Source: Modicisalibacter sp049808615
GTDB lineage: Bacteria > Pseudomonadota > Gammaproteobacteria > Pseudomonadales > Halomonadaceae
Direction of reading: 5' to 3'
Length of the DNA stretch: 49,825 nucleotides
Assembly: GCF_049808615.1 (NCBI RefSeq)
Contig: NZ_JBNCAN010000029.1
Span: 1 to 49,825 of the forward strand
In this document: piece by piece, positions 42,540 through 49,825 of the stretch
How positions within the stretch are numbered: position 1 is the stretch's first letter
Layout of the letters: each line of letters opens with the position of its first letter
Made by a program: the position numbers and the translations under genes
The notes under the pieces: model-generated
Seen by the model: the letters and a program-made list of their open reading frames with translations, nothing else
What the model was told of the DNA's origin: nothing
Databases searched by the model: none

Positions 42540-42654
42540 GGGCCATCGCTGGCATGAGATCGACAGGTAAGCCATCATAGTCTGCCTCTGAATAGGTGCT
42601 TTCCTCGTACTATCGGCTGCACTGTCATTTTTCTTGATCTCCAAGGACATCGTC

Positions 42655-43158
42655 ATGGATTCGACCGGACTCTTTAACGACTATCACCGCTGGCAACGCT
42701 TCAACCGCCAGGACCAGTTGAGCCGGGAGCATAATGCCGCCCTGCGCAAGTTGGCGGAGTCCCACGCCATGGCCTCCCGGGTGACCGAAGGCTATCGCAG
42801 CATGGCGGACAAAGGGGCCAAGGAAGGCGCTTGTTATCGCACCTTGTTCCTGCGCCGCCGAGACAAGGCTGAAGCGTTGGCCTGCGAGGGGTGGCTGCTC
42901 GTGCGTCGGGTGCTCGCCGAGGGCGGCACCACCCGCGTGCGCGCCACTCTGCTGGAAAGCTTCACTCTCGAAGATGGCAGCATCGAACCGGGCACCAAAC
43001 CCGCCTGCAAGATCAGCCTGGATATCTACGACGAGATTCTGGTCAAGCGCAGTATGTCGCTGGGCTGTCGTGTCGATCGTCACGATGACGATCATGACAC
43101 TCGCTTCGTGACCTTCCTCGACAGCGTGCGCGGCGATTTGAAAAAACACCTGCAATAG
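42655..43158 (+). CDS. Uncharacterised 167-aa protein beside the flagellar cluster
   Basis: The ATG at 42655 has AAGGA about 7 nt upstream. The frame extends to 42634 but without a better site. The protein is soluble: an N-terminal helical, charged part (DYHRWQRFNRQDQLSREHN) is followed by a beta-rich middle (CEGWLLVRRVLAEGGTTRVR, then KISLDIYDEI). I recognise no family. It is divergent from fliD and only 6 bp before the MFS gene, so it may be co-transcribed with that transporter. Confidence 0.7.
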   Translation: MDSTGLFNDYHRWQRFNRQDQLSREHNAALRKLAESHAMASRVTEGYRSMADKGAKEGACYRTLFLRRRDKAEALACEGWLLVRRVLAEGGTTRVRATLLESFTLEDGSIEPGTKPACKISLDIYDEILVKRSMSLGCRVDRHDDDHDTRFVTFLDSVRGDLKKHLQ

Positions 43159-43164
43159 CACCAC

Positions 43165-44382
43165 ATGACATCGCTACCGTCGCGGCCTCGCCCGCTGCTC
43201 TTCGTTGCCCTGATGATTCTCGTGGCGCTCAATCTGCGCCCTGCATTATCGTCGATGGCACCCTTGTTGATACGCATTCAGCAGGATCTCGGCCTTTCCG
43301 CCTCCGCCATCGGCGCGCTGACCACCCTACCGGTGCTGTGTCTGGGATTGTTCGCACCCTTGGCCCTTCGACTATCGAGGCAATTGGGCGCAGAGCGCGC
43401 CTTGAGCCTGGGCTTGCTGTTGCTGGCATTCGCCTTGGTATTGCGCGCCAGCAGCAACATTCCCTTGCTCTATCTAGGTACCTTGATGGCCGGTGCCGCC
43501 ATTGGCATCGCCGGCACCCTGCTGCCCGGCTTGGTCAAGCGTGAACTCCCCCAGGGCGCCGATGTGGTGACCGGCGTCTATACCATGGCGCTGTGTCTGG
43601 GCGGGGCATTGGGCGCTGGACTCACGGTGCCGCTGTCGAATTGGCTGGGTGATTGGCGCTTCGGCCTGGGCAGCTGGGCGCTTCTTGCCTTGCTGGCACT
43701 GACGGCCTGGCGCTTGAGTATGCCGCACCCCCGCTCCGGCACCGGGGTGCACACTCGAGTGCAACATCCCAAACCGCGCTTGATGCGTTCGGTGCTGGCC
43801 TGGCAGGTCACCGGATACATGGGCTGTCAGTCATCGCTTGCCTATATCGTCTTTGGCTGGCTGCCGGTACTGTTACAGCACCGCGGGCTCGACGAGAGCG
43901 AGGCCGGCTGGCTATTGGCCACCTCGATCACTTGCCAGCTGGCTACTGCCCTGGGCGCGCCCTGGCTTGCACGCCTGGGCCGCGACCAACGTCCCACCAT
44001 CCTTCTGCTGATGAGCCTGACCGCCGCAGGTATCGCCCTGCTGCTCCTGGCGCCACTGGACTGGCGCTGGCTGGGAGCACTTCTTCTGGGAATGGGACAA
44101 GGGGGCTGCTTCAGCATGGCACTGACACTGATCGTGCTACGCACCGGCACGTCAGCACTCGCGAGCCAGTTGTCGAGCATGGCTCAGGGGTTTGGCTATG
44201 TATTGGCCGCCACCGGGCCATTGATGGTCGGTACCCTGCTGGAATATACCCAGGACATGGCGCTGCTGGCTTCGGTGTTATTGACCTATGTCGCGCTGGC
44301 CACCACCTTCGCGCTGCTGGCGGGGCGTCAGCGCAGGCTCGAACTCGATGCTCAAGGCCAATTGGTGACCGTCGGTCATTGA
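43165..44382 (+). CDS. MFS transporter of the CynX/NimT type
   Basis: This 405-aa protein has about twelve membrane spans. The opening LVALNLRPALSSMAPLLIRI with GLSASAIGALTTLPVLCLGL is the hallmark of the CynX/NimT (cyanate/2-nitroimidazole) subfamily of the major facilitator superfamily. Few members have known substrates. The gene converges with pxpC 15 bp away. I infer no substrate. Confidence 0.87.
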   Translation: MTSLPSRPRPLLFVALMILVALNLRPALSSMAPLLIRIQQDLGLSASAIGALTTLPVLCLGLFAPLALRLSRQLGAERALSLGLLLLAFALVLRASSNIPLLYLGTLMAGAAIGIAGTLLPGLVKRELPQGADVVTGVYTMALCLGGALGAGLTVPLSNWLGDWRFGLGSWALLALLALTAWRLSMPHPRSGTGVHTRVQHPKPRLMRSVLAWQVTGYMGCQSSLAYIVFGWLPVLLQHRGLDESEAGWLLATSITCQLATALGAPWLARLGRDQRPTILLLMSLTAAGIALLLLAPLDWRWLGALLLGMGQGGCFSMALTLIVLRTGTSALASQLSSMAQGFGYVLAATGPLMVGTLLEYTQDMALLASVLLTYVALATTFALLAGRQRRLELDAQGQLVTVGH

Positions 44383-44397
44383 TTGTTGCGCGACTCG

Positions 44398-45372
44398 TCA
44401 ATCGGTCCGAAAGAAGCGCAGAAAGCGTCGATACTCTTGGTGAGCCTCACTCAACGCCTGGGCCTTTAAATAAACCTCATGCCCAGGTAGGCACTGCGCC
44501 AGTCGCGCGCAAGAAAGCGGCGTCAAGGCCCCCAAACGCGGGTAGCCACCAATGGTCTGACGGTCGTTGAGTAGCACGATCGGTTGACCATCCGGCGGCA
44601 CCTGAACGGCGCCAAGCCCGATACCCTCGGAAATCATGCTGGATATGCCACATTTCAATAAAGGCCCCGTGAGACGCACGCCCATGCGATCGGCGCGATC
44701 GTCGACTTGCCAGGGGCGGTTGAACGCCGCGAAGAGACTACTGCCTTCAAAGTCGGTGATCTGGGCGCCGGGCACCAGCGCCAGTCTCGCTGGCCGTGAA
44801 TAGTCCGGTCGTTCGCCGGCGGACGGTGCATCGGGCAGATCACGACCCTCACGATAGTCTTCCTGAAAGACCAGGGTATCGTCCTTTTGCAATTTGCCGC
44901 CCTGACCATCGTGGCCGCCCAGGCCTTCCCGAACCACGCCGGCAATGCTACCCAGCACCGGTTCGGCAAGAAAACCGCCCGGTACGGCCAGATAGGCACG
45001 CAACCCGTTTTTCGGCGAACCAAAACGCAGACGCTGGCCCGCCTGTATCGTAAAACGCGACCAGGGCTCGATAGGTTCATCGTCCAGGGTGGCCTCAAGA
45101 TTCGCCCCGGCTAGTGCAAGCTGGGCCTCGCCTTCGGCGATCAGGCTCAAACCGCCGAAAGTAATCTCGAGTGTTGCCGCGCCCCATTGATTACCCAAGA
45201 GATGATTGGCCCAGACCCAGGCATGGATATCCACCGGGCCGCCTTGGGTCACCCCAAGACGCCGCATGCCGAAGCGTCCGGCATCCTGCAACAGCGCCAG
45301 CGGCCCGGCCTGCTCCACGCGCAACTGAACTCTGCTCCCGCCACTAGCGCCCCTACCGCCGGCTGTGCTCAT
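44398..45372 (-). CDS. pxpC: 5-oxoprolinase subunit PxpC
   Basis: This is 324 aa from the ATG at 45372, which overlaps the pxpB end by 4 nt. An in-frame start at 45402 is possible but would overlap further. It has the biotin-carboxyltransferase-like/allophanate hydrolase subunit 2 fold: VEQAGPLALLQDAGRFGMRR, GVTQGGPVDIHAWVWANHLL, and ILLNDRQTIGGYPRLGA, the conserved DRQTTGGYP-type motif. With PxpA and PxpB it hydrolyses 5-oxoproline to glutamate using ATP. Confidence 0.92.
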   Translation of the reverse strand: MSTAGGRGASGGSRVQLRVEQAGPLALLQDAGRFGMRRLGVTQGGPVDIHAWVWANHLLGNQWGAATLEITFGGLSLIAEGEAQLALAGANLEATLDDEPIEPWSRFTIQAGQRLRFGSPKNGLRAYLAVPGGFLAEPVLGSIAGVVREGLGGHDGQGGKLQKDDTLVFQEDYREGRDLPDAPSAGERPDYSRPARLALVPGAQITDFEGSSLFAAFNRPWQVDDRADRMGVRLTGPLLKCGISSMISEGIGLGAVQVPPDGQPIVLLNDRQTIGGYPRLGALTPLSCARLAQCLPGHEVYLKAQALSEAHQEYRRFLRFFRTD

Positions 45373-46118
45373 GAATTTTTCCTGCTTGCGTCCGCTCCGC
45401 ACTCCTCGACAGGCGTCGTGTCACCGCCGGCCTTCTCGAAACGATCGCGGTCGACCGCCAGAAAGCGCACCCGATCGCCCACGCGCAACAGGCTGAAGCC
45501 ATCCCGCTCTCGATCGAACAGCCGTGCGCTGGTGCGGCCAATCAAATTCCAGCCTCCAGGAGAGATACGCGGGTAGGCCGACGTCTGGCGATTGGCCACC
45601 GCCACGCTGCCTGCCGGCACGCGCTTGCGCGGCGTGTCCAGACGCGGCAGCACCAACTCTTTCGGCAAACTGCCCATGAAGGCAAATCCCGGCGCAAACC
45701 CCAGAGCAAAGACATGGTATTCCTGCCCACTGTGCGCCTCGATGATCGCCTCCCGCGATAAGCCGCTACGCTCCTGCAATAGCTCAAGCTCCGGCCCTAC
45801 GCTGTCGTCGTACCAGACCTGTAATTCCTTGGCTTTTCCTGAAGAGCCTTCATCGCGTGCGCCGTCTTCGTCCGGTTCGAGATCGGCGAGCAGCGTCGCC
45901 AAACGCGAACGCGCCTCGACCGGGGTAAGCAACAAGGGATCGTAATGCACCAGCAAGGTGGTATAGGACGGCACCAGATCGATCAACGCCTTGCCAAAAC
46001 TCTCCTCGCACCGGCGCAGCAAGGCCATGATCCAGGGCATGTTAGCATCGTCGATGCGGTCGAATAGCCGCACCAGCCAGGCATCGATCCCCGCCACTTC
46101 CAGACGCGGCAGCTGCAT
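45369..46118 (-). CDS. pxpB: 5-oxoprolinase subunit PxpB
   Basis: This is 249 aa from the ATG at 46118, preceded by AGAGG at 8 nt. An earlier ATG at 46139 is open, but the ribosome site favours 46118. It shows the allophanate hydrolase subunit 1/KipI pattern: VPSYTTLLVHYDPL, FALGFAPGFAFMGSLPKEL, RVPAGSVAVANRQTSAYPRI and SPGGWNLIGRT. It forms the catalytic complex with PxpC. A 98-bp palindromic repeat separates it from pxpA. Confidence 0.92.
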   Translation of the reverse strand: MQLPRLEVAGIDAWLVRLFDRIDDANMPWIMALLRRCEESFGKALIDLVPSYTTLLVHYDPLLLTPVEARSRLATLLADLEPDEDGARDEGSSGKAKELQVWYDDSVGPELELLQERSGLSREAIIEAHSGQEYHVFALGFAPGFAFMGSLPKELVLPRLDTPRKRVPAGSVAVANRQTSAYPRISPGGWNLIGRTSARLFDRERDGFSLLRVGDRVRFLAVDRDRFEKAGGDTTPVEECGADASRKNS

Positions 46119-46175
46119 TAAATAGGCCTCTTTGTTCATGAGAGCAATTTTCAAGGTTCTGTAGACAGACTGGAC

Positions 46176-46273
46176 CTCGGGGACAAGGTAAAAGCAAGGG
46201 TCTTTTGCCATGGATGGCAAAAGTAGCGCCCAAGGACGGGTTTACAGCGCCCTTGCGATACCTTGTCCCCGAG
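46176..46273. repeat. Palindromic miniature repeat between pxpA and pxpB
   Basis: CTCGGGGACAAGGTA (46176-46190) is repeated inverted as TACCTTGTCCCCGAG (46259-46273), a perfect 15-bp terminal inverted repeat. Inside is a perfect hairpin CTTTTGCCAT / ATGGCAAAAG, and AGCAAGGG / CCCTTGCG arms flank it. The element is 98 bp, non-coding, and looks like a MITE or REP-type intergenic repeat. Confidence 0.82.
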
Positions 46274-46314
46274 CCCGTCATGTTGAAAAATTCAGAAATA
46301 GCTTCTAAGTCTGC

Positions 46315-47082
46315 TCATGCTTCTATCTGGGCACTCATCCCGCTGTCCGCGAGGGCCCGACGAATCGCCCTGACCGCGGCGATGGATTCCGGATTGTCCC
46401 CATGCACACACAGCGTTTGCGCCTCCAGCACCAGCTCGCTGCCGTCGCTGGTGGTAAGTGGCTGCCCCTTGGCGATGCGCAGTGCCTGATCGACGATCGT
46501 CTCGCGATCATGATGCACCGCACCGGGTTTACGCCGTGATACCAATCGGCCTTCACCGTCATAGGCACGGTCCGCGAAGGCCTCGAACCATAGAGTGATA
46601 AGATGGCCATCGGCCAACTCCTGTGCTGGCGCGGGATCGCGGGTGGCCATGACCATCAGCGGCAAGGCCGCATCGAAGGCGGCTACCGCCCGCATCACCG
46701 CGGCGAGCTTGACGCTGTCGCGCATCATGTCGTTATAGAGCGCGCCATGGGGTTTGACGTAGCGCAGCCGGGTGCCTTCCGCCTCGCACATCGCCGACAG
46801 CGCACCGATCTGATAGAGCACCAGGTTCTCGATCTCCTCCGCCGAGCAGGCCATGGAGCGACGCCCAAACCCCACCAGGTCGGGATAGGCGGGGTGCGCA
46901 CCTACCGCGACCTTGTTCGCCGCCGCTAAACGGACGGTGCGTCGCAGGGTGTCCGGATCGGAAGCATGAAAACCACAGGCCACGTTGGCCAGATCGATGT
47001 AGGGCATGACCTCTTCATCGCACCCCATCGTCCAGGCACCAAAGCTTTCGCCCACATCCGCGTTGAGTAGCAAGGTTGGCAT
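46315..47082 (-). CDS. pxpA: 5-oxoprolinase subunit PxpA (LamB/YcsF family)
   Basis: This is 255 aa from the ATG at 47082 with GGGAGG upstream. The family motifs are complete: LLLNADVGESFGAWTMGCDE, IDLANVACGFHASDP, VAVGAHPAYPDLVGFGRR and RYVKPHGALYNDM. It works with PxpBC in ATP-dependent cleavage of 5-oxoproline. It follows the DUF1989 gene by 11 nt. Confidence 0.95.
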   Translation of the reverse strand: MPTLLLNADVGESFGAWTMGCDEEVMPYIDLANVACGFHASDPDTLRRTVRLAAANKVAVGAHPAYPDLVGFGRRSMACSAEEIENLVLYQIGALSAMCEAEGTRLRYVKPHGALYNDMMRDSVKLAAVMRAVAAFDAALPLMVMATRDPAPAQELADGHLITLWFEAFADRAYDGEGRLVSRRKPGAVHHDRETIVDQALRIAKGQPLTTSDGSELVLEAQTLCVHGDNPESIAAVRAIRRALADSGMSAQIEA

Positions 47083-47093
47083 GATGTCCTCCC

Positions 47094-47972
47094 TTATTGG
47101 CCGTTGCTCATGTCGTTCGCCTTGATTTCCGCCCAATCAATCTGCGGTTTCTGCAAGCCATGTCCTCCTTTATAGGGAGCGGGCTCCGGGGGTGACCAGC
47201 CCTCGAGCAGATCACTCTTCACAGCATAGACCTCCACGCCCAAGGGGTGACAGGTCTGAAGCGGATCCGCGGCCTCCGGGCCCCAAAGATCCACGGAGAG
47301 ATCGCCCCCGGGGCAGCAGGACATGGCGCAGAGCAGATCGATCTCGGCGAAGAACTCCAGGTAGTCACCCTTTCTCGCAGGGCAGGCCTTCATGAAGTAC
47401 TGGTCGTCGTCATTCAGGCCGGTGCATTGAAAGACGTTGAGTACGTCATGGACGTCCCGTTCATCGAGACCATAGGGAAGCACTGCCCGCACCAGGTTGG
47501 AGTGGCAGTGAAAATCGAAATCCTCACCGCTGAGCAGCCGGTTCACGTAAGGGTCGCAGCGGGTACCGAGCAGATCGTGTACCCGCCCGCCTTCATCGTC
47601 CATGCCGTAATCCGCCAGGCTGTCATCGATGATGGTCGCCATGGGGCGTAGATAGGGCAGCGTCGACCAGAGCCGATCGAAGGTGGAAACATGGGCGCGC
47701 TGCAGTTGGCGGGTGCGGGAGGCCCAGAAGCGCTCTCGAGGATTGTGTAAGCTCCAGAGATTGAGATCGCCGACCTGAGGGCCTTCGATCACCTTGAGGC
47801 GAAAGACGTGCCCCGCCGGCACCTTCCAGGCGAGGCCGTCGCGGATGGGCACCGTGTGGTGCGTGATCAGTTTGCGATCATCCTGCTCTTGCGCAAGCCG
47901 ACGATAGAAGTCACGGTCGATATCGAGAATCGAGCCTTCTGTAGCGCGATAGGCGGCGGCAACATTGGACAT
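47094..47972 (-). CDS. DUF1989 (urea carboxylase-associated) family protein
   Basis: This 292-aa protein carries the DUF1989 pattern: an N-terminal part with VPIRDGLAWKVPAGHVFRLK, a middle with metal-ligand-like Cys and His (DFDFHCHSN, NVFQCTGLND), and a C-terminal SCCPGGDLSVDLWG. Relatives sit with urea carboxylase, where some act as amino-group or carboxyguanidine-processing enzymes. Many have unknown substrates. Here it heads the pxpABC operon, suggesting a role in degrading a lactam or amide related to 5-oxoproline. Confidence 0.85.
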   Translation of the reverse strand: MSNVAAAYRATEGSILDIDRDFYRRLAQEQDDRKLITHHTVPIRDGLAWKVPAGHVFRLKVIEGPQVGDLNLWSLHNPRERFWASRTRQLQRAHVSTFDRLWSTLPYLRPMATIIDDSLADYGMDDEGGRVHDLLGTRCDPYVNRLLSGEDFDFHCHSNLVRAVLPYGLDERDVHDVLNVFQCTGLNDDDQYFMKACPARKGDYLEFFAEIDLLCAMSCCPGGDLSVDLWGPEAADPLQTCHPLGVEVYAVKSDLLEGWSPPEPAPYKGGHGLQKPQIDWAEIKANDMSNGQ

Positions 47973-48068
47973 GGGAACCCCTACAATGGACGGTCTCGGT
48001 ACGTTTCACCCAGGTTCTGTTCTATGCTCATTGAAGCTGTAACCGTCCTGAGCGACAAGCTCTGTTTG

Positions 48069-48097
48069 GGTAGGAGCCCGGTTTACCGGGCGATGCT
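48069..48097. repeat. REP-like hairpin upstream of dctP
   Basis: GGTAGGAGCCCGGTTTACCG followed by GGCGATGCT has the GTAGGAGC...GCGATGC frame of REP (repetitive extragenic palindrome) elements known in pseudomonads and halomonads. The stem is GCCCGG/CCGGGC with a TTTA loop. It lies in the divergent gap between the DUF1989 gene and dctP. Confidence 0.7.
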
Positions 48098-48144
48098 GAT
48101 ACTCAGGACACAGCACATTTTTCGACAACAAGAAGGAATCGCAC

Positions 48145-49161
48145 ATGCCTCTTTACAGATTCGGTCATAAACTCGGCCGCAGGTTCGTCAGTCTGTCTTT
48201 AGTCGCCACCGGGCTCGCCATCGCCTTGAGCACGACCGCTCAGGCAGCCACCGAGTGGGATATGCCCACGCCCTACGGTGACCGCACCTTCCATACCGTC
48301 AATATTCGCGAATTCGCCGACGATGTGCGCGAGAAGACCAACGGCGAGCTGGACATCACCGTGCACGCCAACGGCTCGCTGATCGCCCACCCGGAGATCA
48401 AGAACTCGGTACGTCGCGGCATCGTGCCTCTCGGCGAGGTGATCATGTCACGCCTGGCCAATGAAAACGCGATCTTCGAGGTGGATTCAGTGCCTTATCT
48501 GGCCTCGAGCTACGAGCAGGCCCGCACCCTCTGGGAAGCCTCCAAAGAGACCATCGGCGAGGAGCTCGCCAAGCAGCAGCTACGCCTGTTGTTCACCGTG
48601 CCCTGGCCGCCTCAAGGCATCTATACCCAGGACAAGATCGAGACCATCGACGATCTCGAGAACCTCAAAATGCGGGCCTACAACAAGTCCAGCGAGCGTC
48701 TGGCCCAACTGGCCGGCGCAGTGCCCACCCAGATCGAGGTGCCGGACATTCCCACCGCCTTCAGCACCGGTCGCGTGGATGCCATGGTCACCTCCCCGGC
48801 CACCGGCGCTGACACCAAGGCCTGGGACTATCTCAACCACTTCAATCATGCCCAGCTATGGTTGCCCAAGAACATGGTCATCGTCAGTGAACGCGCCTTT
48901 GGCCACCTGGACGATGAAACCCAGCAGGCGGTACTGGACGCAGCAGAGAAAGCACAGGAACGCGGCTGGGAGATGAGCCGCCAGGAGACCGAGGAAGCGC
49001 TCAAGGTACTGCGCGACAACGGCATCACCGTCAGCGAGCCTAGCGAGGAACTGGCTGCATCCCTCGAGGAGATCGGCAACACCATGACCGAGGAGTGGAG
49101 CGAGCGTGCCGGTGAACAGGGCCAGCAGATCCTGGATAACTACGAGCAGCTTCAGCAGTAG
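48145..49161 (+). CDS. dctP: TRAP transporter solute-binding protein DctP
   Basis: This is 338 aa. AAGGA precedes the ATG. A signal peptide (about 1-35, ending STTAQA) leads a periplasmic DctP-family domain. The binding-site segment LENLKMRAYNKSSERLAQLA holds the conserved Arg that salt-bridges a carboxylate, and PTQIEVPDIPTAFSTGRVDA is the next family block. It captures an organic acid for the DctQM permease. Divergence from pxpABC makes 5-oxoproline or a related carboxylate a plausible but unproven substrate. Confidence 0.93.
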   Translation: MPLYRFGHKLGRRFVSLSLVATGLAIALSTTAQAATEWDMPTPYGDRTFHTVNIREFADDVREKTNGELDITVHANGSLIAHPEIKNSVRRGIVPLGEVIMSRLANENAIFEVDSVPYLASSYEQARTLWEASKETIGEELAKQQLRLLFTVPWPPQGIYTQDKIETIDDLENLKMRAYNKSSERLAQLAGAVPTQIEVPDIPTAFSTGRVDAMVTSPATGADTKAWDYLNHFNHAQLWLPKNMVIVSERAFGHLDDETQQAVLDAAEKAQERGWEMSRQETEEALKVLRDNGITVSEPSEELAASLEEIGNTMTEEWSERAGEQGQQILDNYEQLQQ

Positions 49162-49190
49162 CATTCATTAATAACAAGCCGGGATTGTCC

Positions 49191-49745
49191 ATGCATTTTC
49201 GACTTCGCGCACTTTATACCCTGGGCGGCTACGCGGCAGCGGTCTGTCTATGCGTCATCTGCGCCATGATCGCCTTTCAGGTGATCGGCCGCCTGCTCGA
49301 CAAGCTATTGACGGCGGTCGGTACCGGGAGTCTGAACCTCACGATTCCAGGGCTTGCGGAAATCTCCGGCTTCCTGCTGGTCGGCGCCAGCTTTCTGGGG
49401 CTGGCCTATACCTTCGTGCATGGCGGCCATATCCGCGTGACGCTGGTGACCGGGCAATTGCCGCCCAAAGTACGCGTCTTCGTCGAGCTGTGGTGCCTGA
49501 GCATCGCCCTGGGCCTGTGCGGTTATCTCGCCTGGTACACCGGCGTGCTGATGCTCGACAGCATCGAATTCAATGAGGTCTCCTACGGCATGGTACCGGT
49601 GCCGCTGTGGATTCCACAGAGCGTCATGCTGTTGGGAATCCTGCTGCTGACCCTGGCCCTGACCGAAGCCTGGCTCACCACCGCCGTGATCGCCGCCACC
49701 AAACCCGGCGAGTTTCATATCGACGACGCCAGTCCAGATGAATGA
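49191..49745 (+). CDS. dctQ: TRAP transporter small permease DctQ
   Basis: This is 184 aa from the ATG at 49191 with GGGA upstream (a TTG two codons earlier is possible). It has four hydrophobic segments in the DctQ arrangement. The conserved HGGHIRVTLV stretch and the SYGMVPVPLWIPQSVMLLGI block are family features. It pairs with DctM, which begins just downstream. Confidence 0.92.
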   Translation: MHFRLRALYTLGGYAAAVCLCVICAMIAFQVIGRLLDKLLTAVGTGSLNLTIPGLAEISGFLLVGASFLGLAYTFVHGGHIRVTLVTGQLPPKVRVFVELWCLSIALGLCGYLAWYTGVLMLDSIEFNEVSYGMVPVPLWIPQSVMLLGILLLTLALTEAWLTTAVIAATKPGEFHIDDASPDE

Positions 49746-49760
49746 CCTAGGAAAACCGTG

Positions 49761-49825
49761 ATGCTGACGCTTGTTCTGACATTGCTCGTCGCCCTGCTTA
49801 TATTGCTGGGCAGTGGCGTCTGGGT
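49761..49825 (+). CDS. dctM: TRAP transporter large permease DctM, N-terminus (partial)
   Basis: The frame starts at the ATG at 49761, with AGGA at a normal distance and 15 nt after dctQ. The window ends after 21 codons, which read as one hydrophobic segment (LTLVLTLLVALLILLGSGVW), the usual start of DctM. Identity is inferred mainly from the dctP-dctQ order. Confidence 0.8.
   Translation, partial: MLTLVLTLLVALLILLGSGVW

Noticed and set aside
46176..46273. The pxp palindrome as a transcription terminator
   Set aside because: It lacks a T tract, and its terminal inverted repeats and nested arms fit a mobile repeat better.

Overview
The window looks like chromosomal DNA of a halophilic gammaproteobacterium of the Halomonas/Chromohalobacter type. 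I infer this from the protein style, moderately high GC, and the pairing of a TRAP transporter with a 5-oxoprolinase locus. No rRNA, tRNA or CRISPR was seen.

Left part (1-6.9 kb), accessory DNA. An IS3-family element ends at about 119 and truncates an NCS1 nucleobase-type permease. A RhlE-like DEAD-box helicase with its own terminator follows. Bases 3033-5320 are a small chromosomal integron, the most notable mobile structure here. An integron integrase (intI, + strand, 5321-6280) carries the IntI-specific patch and a LexA-like box at its promoter. It faces away from four gene cassettes on the - strand. These are bounded by four recognisable attC sites and carry a two-gene unknown cassette with a zinc-ribbon protein, a 78-aa orphan, a GFA-family protein and a RelE/HigB-type toxin-antitoxin pair. 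A decayed transposase remnant follows intI.

Iron block (6.8-17.7 kb, + strand). Fur-box-like sites precede a five-gene energy-transduction operon of the Vibrio TonB2 type (DUF3450, TtpC-like ExbB, ExbB, ExbD, TonB), a fhuCDB-type ABC importer and an iutA-like receptor. The receptor is followed by a FhuF ferric reductase. Together they take an aerobactin-like ferric hydroxamate from outer membrane to cytosolic reduction. No siderophore biosynthesis genes are present.

Flagella and chemotaxis (17.7-42.4 kb, - strand). In transcription order: fliD-fliS-fliT-fliK-fhlB, then flhD-flhC, motA-motB-cheA-cheW, two chemoreceptors, cheR-cheB-cheY-cheZ, and flhB-flhA-flhF-(FlhG-like)-flhE-fliA. The flhDC to flhBAE order is that of enterobacteria with peritrichous flagella, but polar-type flhF and an ATPase-less FlhG-like gene sit between flhA and flhE. 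Sigma-28-like promoters are visible upstream of fliD, motA and both receptors. Terminators follow flhC, cheW and cheZ. The fliA leader can form two mutually exclusive hairpins.

Right part (42.6-49.8 kb). An unknown 167-aa gene and a CynX/NimT-type MFS transporter lie on the + strand. On the - strand is a DUF1989-pxpA-pxpB-pxpC operon for 5-oxoproline cleavage, with a 98-bp palindromic repeat between pxpA and pxpB. Divergent from it is a TRAP transporter (dctP, dctQ, start of dctM) preceded by a REP-like hairpin.
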